DNA from: an uncultured Acetatifactor sp.
Lineage (GTDB): Bacteria; Bacillota; Clostridia; Lachnospirales; Lachnospiraceae
Direction: 5' to 3'
Length of the DNA stretch: 64,000 bases
Assembly (NCBI GenBank): GCA_910585805.1
Contig: CAJUFB010000015.1
Span: 1-64,000, forward strand
Made by a program: the position numbers and the translations under genes. Positions 61,898-64,000 of the stretch are shown here, piece by piece. The notes under the pieces were generated by a model. It did not search any database. It was not told the origin of the DNA and saw only the letters and a list, made by a program, of their open reading frames with translations. Each line of letters starts with the position of its first letter. Within the stretch, counting starts at the first letter, position 1.

Positions 61898-61997
61898 ACT
61901 GCAGACCGCCAGGATTTACAGTGATGCCTCTGGGAAAATACCTGGCTGGCGGTCTGCAGTCGGGTTGTACTGCAAATTCAACCGGTGCGCAGTATAA
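61895..61997 (+). repeat. Family A repeat element, copy 3
   Basis: This copy matches copy 1 (9790-9889) closely, starting TTAAACTGC and ending GCAGTATAA. The long hairpin at 61898-61960 has the same 4-base insertion as copy 2, and the second stem (TACTGC/GCAGTA) is conserved. Its first three bases (61895-61897) form the stop codon of the upstream gene. It precedes the sigma factor promoter. Confidence 0.83.
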
Positions 61998-62004
61998 ATT
62001 ATCC

Positions 62005-62034
62005 TTGACAGATTGCACATCGGGCAGTTATGAT
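62005..62034 (+). promoter_or_regulatory. Sigma-A promoter for the flagellar sigma factor gene
   Basis: A consensus TTGACA at 62005-62010 and TATGAT at 62029-62034 are separated by 18 bp, starting 8 bp after the family A repeat. It lies 26 bp upstream of the sigma factor start, so the leader is very short and holds just the ribosome binding site. It would allow the sigma gene to be expressed separately from the long upstream operon. Confidence 0.65.
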
Positions 62035-62060
62035 AATATAAAAAGGAGGAGCCGGATTTC

Positions 62061-62834
62061 ATGGATGAAGCAGGCAGAAAGAAACTGTTGGAAATATATG
62101 CGAAAATGAAATCACCGGAAGTCAGAGAGCAGTTGATTCTGGAATATGCTCCTCTTGTAAAGGTGGTTGCGGGCAGGCTTAGTATGTATCTGGGCTATAA
62201 TGTGGAATATGAAGATCTTGTCAGCTATGGTATCTTTGGCCTGATCGATGCCATAGATAAGTTTGACTATCTGAAGGATGTAAAATTTGAGACCTATGCC
62301 AGCCTGCGCATCAGGGGAGCAATCCTGGATCAGATTCGCAGGATGGACTGGATTCCAAGAACCATCAGGCAGAAGCAGAAAAAAATCGAAGCGGTAATCA
62401 AGGAAGTTGAGCAGAGTACAGGGCATATGGCTACGGACGAGGAAGTTGCCAGAGGCCTGGGTATATCAAATGAAGAGTATCTGGAATGGCAGTCTCAGAT
62501 GAAGATCACGGGACTGGTTTCGCTGAATGAGTATATGGAGCAGGGAAGCGATATCTCGCAGGATTACAGGAGACATACTACTTCTCATTTTGAGGCGCCG
62601 GAAGAGCGGATAGAGAAGGAAGAACTGGCGAAGGTGTTAGGGGAAGCACTGCAGCTTTTAACCGAAAAGGAACAGAAGGTAATAACGCTTTATTACTATG
62701 AAGAACTTACGTTAAAGGAGATCAGCAATATTCTGGAGGTCTCCGAATCCAGAGTGTCGCAGCTGCATACCAGAGCTCTGAAAAAGATGAAGGTAAAGAT
62801 GGGGAACTATATGGGTATTCTTTCTAATAATTAG
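62061..62834 (+). CDS. fliA: Flagellar sigma factor FliA/WhiG family
   Basis: This 257-residue sigma-70 family protein directs transcription of late flagellar genes (flagellin, chemotaxis). Region 2 (DLVSYGIFGLIDAIDKFDY), region 3 (IPRTIRQKQKKIEAVIKEVE) and region 4 (LTLKEISNILEVSESRVSQL) are all visible and region 1 is absent, as usual for group 3 sigma. AAGGAGGAG precedes ATG 62061. Its own promoter lies just upstream. Confidence 0.95.
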   Translation: MDEAGRKKLLEIYAKMKSPEVREQLILEYAPLVKVVAGRLSMYLGYNVEYEDLVSYGIFGLIDAIDKFDYLKDVKFETYASLRIRGAILDQIRRMDWIPRTIRQKQKKIEAVIKEVEQSTGHMATDEEVARGLGISNEEYLEWQSQMKITGLVSLNEYMEQGSDISQDYRRHTTSHFEAPEERIEKEELAKVLGEALQLLTEKEQKVITLYYYEELTLKEISNILEVSESRVSQLHTRALKKMKVKMGNYMGILSNN

Positions 62835-62850
62835 TATTGGGGGATAAGCT

Positions 62851-64000
62851 ATGAAGAATGGTTACTTTCGATTGGTGAATGATTTTAACGGATATGGGAT
62901 TGCCTTGTATCCGCCTGAGGAATTTGGGGAGGATATAAGGGCAGATGAAGTCTGGAAGTATCTGGATGATCTGAAGATCACATATGACAAAAAACGGATA
63001 GACGCGCAGATTCAGTTTGGTGAAAGCGGGATCTGCCATCTGGGAGACGGGGATTGTCCGGTCTGCCCGGAGACCTATATGCTGGATGTCAGCGAGGACG
63101 GCATGATGGCTACGGTTCGGTTCATTCCGGCATCGGACGGCGGAAAGAGGCTGACAAAGAGGGATTTCCTGGACGATATAAAGCGCAGGAATATTGTATA
63201 CGGCATACAGGAGAACGCTCTGAAGGAGCATTTTGAGACAGAAGGGGTGTACTGCACGGACATTTTACTGGCCCGGGGCAGGAAGCCCGTTCCGGGGAAA
63301 GATGCCGTAATAGAGTATACATTTAACACAAACCAGCACAAGAGACCGGCGCACAGGGAAGACGGGCGTGTGGATTATTTTAACCTGACCACAATTAACC
63401 AGTGCCGCAAGGGCCAGGTGTTGGCGCGCATTATTCCGGAGCAGCATGGGGAAGCCGGTTCGGATGTGTACGGAAAGGCAATAAAAGTAAAGGAAGTGAA
63501 GCGGGAGACTCTGAAGTTCGGCAAGAACATTGAGCTTTCAGCGGATAAGCTTTCCATTACTTCTCAGGTAGACGGGCATGTGTCTCTGGTGGATAAGAAA
63601 GTGGTAGTCTCCAGTGTATACCAGGTGAAGGGAGTGAATGTGTCCACAGGCAATATCAGTTATGACGGAAGCATTGAGATAGCCGGAAATGTGGATGAGA
63701 ATTTCGAGGTAAAAGCCGGAGGGAATGTAGTGGTAAACGGCCTGGTGGAAGGAGCTACCATCATTGCCGGCGGAAATATCATTATCGCCAAGGGTATGAA
63801 CGGCATGGGCAAAGGATATCTGAGGGCCAAGGGGGATATTATCGTGAAGTTCCTGGAGAATTCCAGGATTGTGACAGGCGGTTTCGTGGAGACGGAAGCC
63901 ATTCTGCACTGTACGGTATCCTCGGGCAGTGATGTGAAGGTGGACGGAAGAAGAGGGATCATCCTGGGAGGCCGTGTGCAGGCTGCCAATTCGATCATAG
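62851..64000 (+). CDS. FapA-family (DUF342) protein, truncated by window end
   Basis: The frame from ATG 62851 is open to the window edge for 383 codons. The N-terminal part (about 1-180) is mixed, and from about residue 200 there are beta-helix-like repeats (VNVSTGNISYDGSIEIAGNV, VKAGGNVVVNGLVEGATIIA), the DUF342/FapA pattern. These proteins often follow fliA or cheD in Clostridia and their function is not well known. A GGGGGATAAG site precedes the start. Confidence 0.88.
   Translation, partial: MKNGYFRLVNDFNGYGIALYPPEEFGEDIRADEVWKYLDDLKITYDKKRIDAQIQFGESGICHLGDGDCPVCPETYMLDVSEDGMMATVRFIPASDGGKRLTKRDFLDDIKRRNIVYGIQENALKEHFETEGVYCTDILLARGRKPVPGKDAVIEYTFNTNQHKRPAHREDGRVDYFNLTTINQCRKGQVLARIIPEQHGEAGSDVYGKAIKVKEVKRETLKFGKNIELSADKLSITSQVDGHVSLVDKKVVVSSVYQVKGVNVSTGNISYDGSIEIAGNVDENFEVKAGGNVVVNGLVEGATIIAGGNIIIAKGMNGMGKGYLRAKGDIIVKFLENSRIVTGGFVETEAILHCTVSSGSDVKVDGRRGIILGGRVQAANSII

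Noticed and set aside
1..64000. CRISPR array, rRNA, prophage or insertion sequence
   Set aside because: No regularly spaced repeats with unique spacers, no rRNA-like sequence, and no transposase, integrase or phage structural proteins were seen.

Overview
The window looks like chromosomal DNA of a motile Gram-positive anaerobe of the Lachnospiraceae (Clostridia). The evidence is the ispG-polC pair, a Gram-positive PolC replicase, CodY, and a Firmicutes-type flagellar operon with FlbD, FliY, CheY inside the export genes, CheC/CheD and a FliA/WhiG sigma factor. No phage, transposase, CRISPR array or rRNA was seen. The organism name is inference from gene content.

Positions 1-7496 hold three carbohydrate-enzyme genes: a GH28 polygalacturonase-like protein, a GH78 alpha-L-rhamnosidase and an unclassified alpha-barrel glycosidase-like protein. 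None has a visible signal peptide, so they probably trim imported pectin (rhamnogalacturonan-type) oligosaccharides in the cytoplasm. Two of them carry three unrelated in-frame tandem-repeat inserts with units of 36, 42 and 30 bp. The GH28-GH78 pair is bracketed by inverted copies of a short palindromic repeat.

Positions 7524-24142 are a mixed housekeeping region: TcdA, a LytTR regulator with a LiaF-like membrane protein, a cell-wall amidase whose ribosome binding site lies in a hairpin, the pstSCAB phosphate importer, a CNNM/CorC membrane protein on the minus strand, a decayed gene fragment, a hemerythrin-response regulator fusion, a lone PilT-like ATPase with an altered Walker A lysine, YifB/ComM, DprA and IspG. 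Positions 24139-32902 carry polC (with large low-complexity inserts), a tRNA-Glu, topA and codY.

From 33513 to the right edge runs one large co-directional flagellar/chemotaxis operon. It encodes rod, MS ring, switch, ATPase, hook, stator and export gate proteins, then FlhF/FlhG, a PilZ protein, CheC, CheD, sigma factor and a FapA-like protein cut by the window end. CheA, CheW and CheB do not appear next to CheC/CheD. The 610-bp leader before flgB holds two related palindromes on either side of a candidate promoter.

Two dispersed non-coding repeat families were found by eye. Family A is about 100 bp with terminal inverted repeats and two internal hairpins, at 9790, 19357 and 61895. Family B shares the core GGAAGTGTCYGCAAATMAC, at 4, 5169 and 39919. 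Together with the in-frame repeats in the glycosidases they are the most unusual content of the window.
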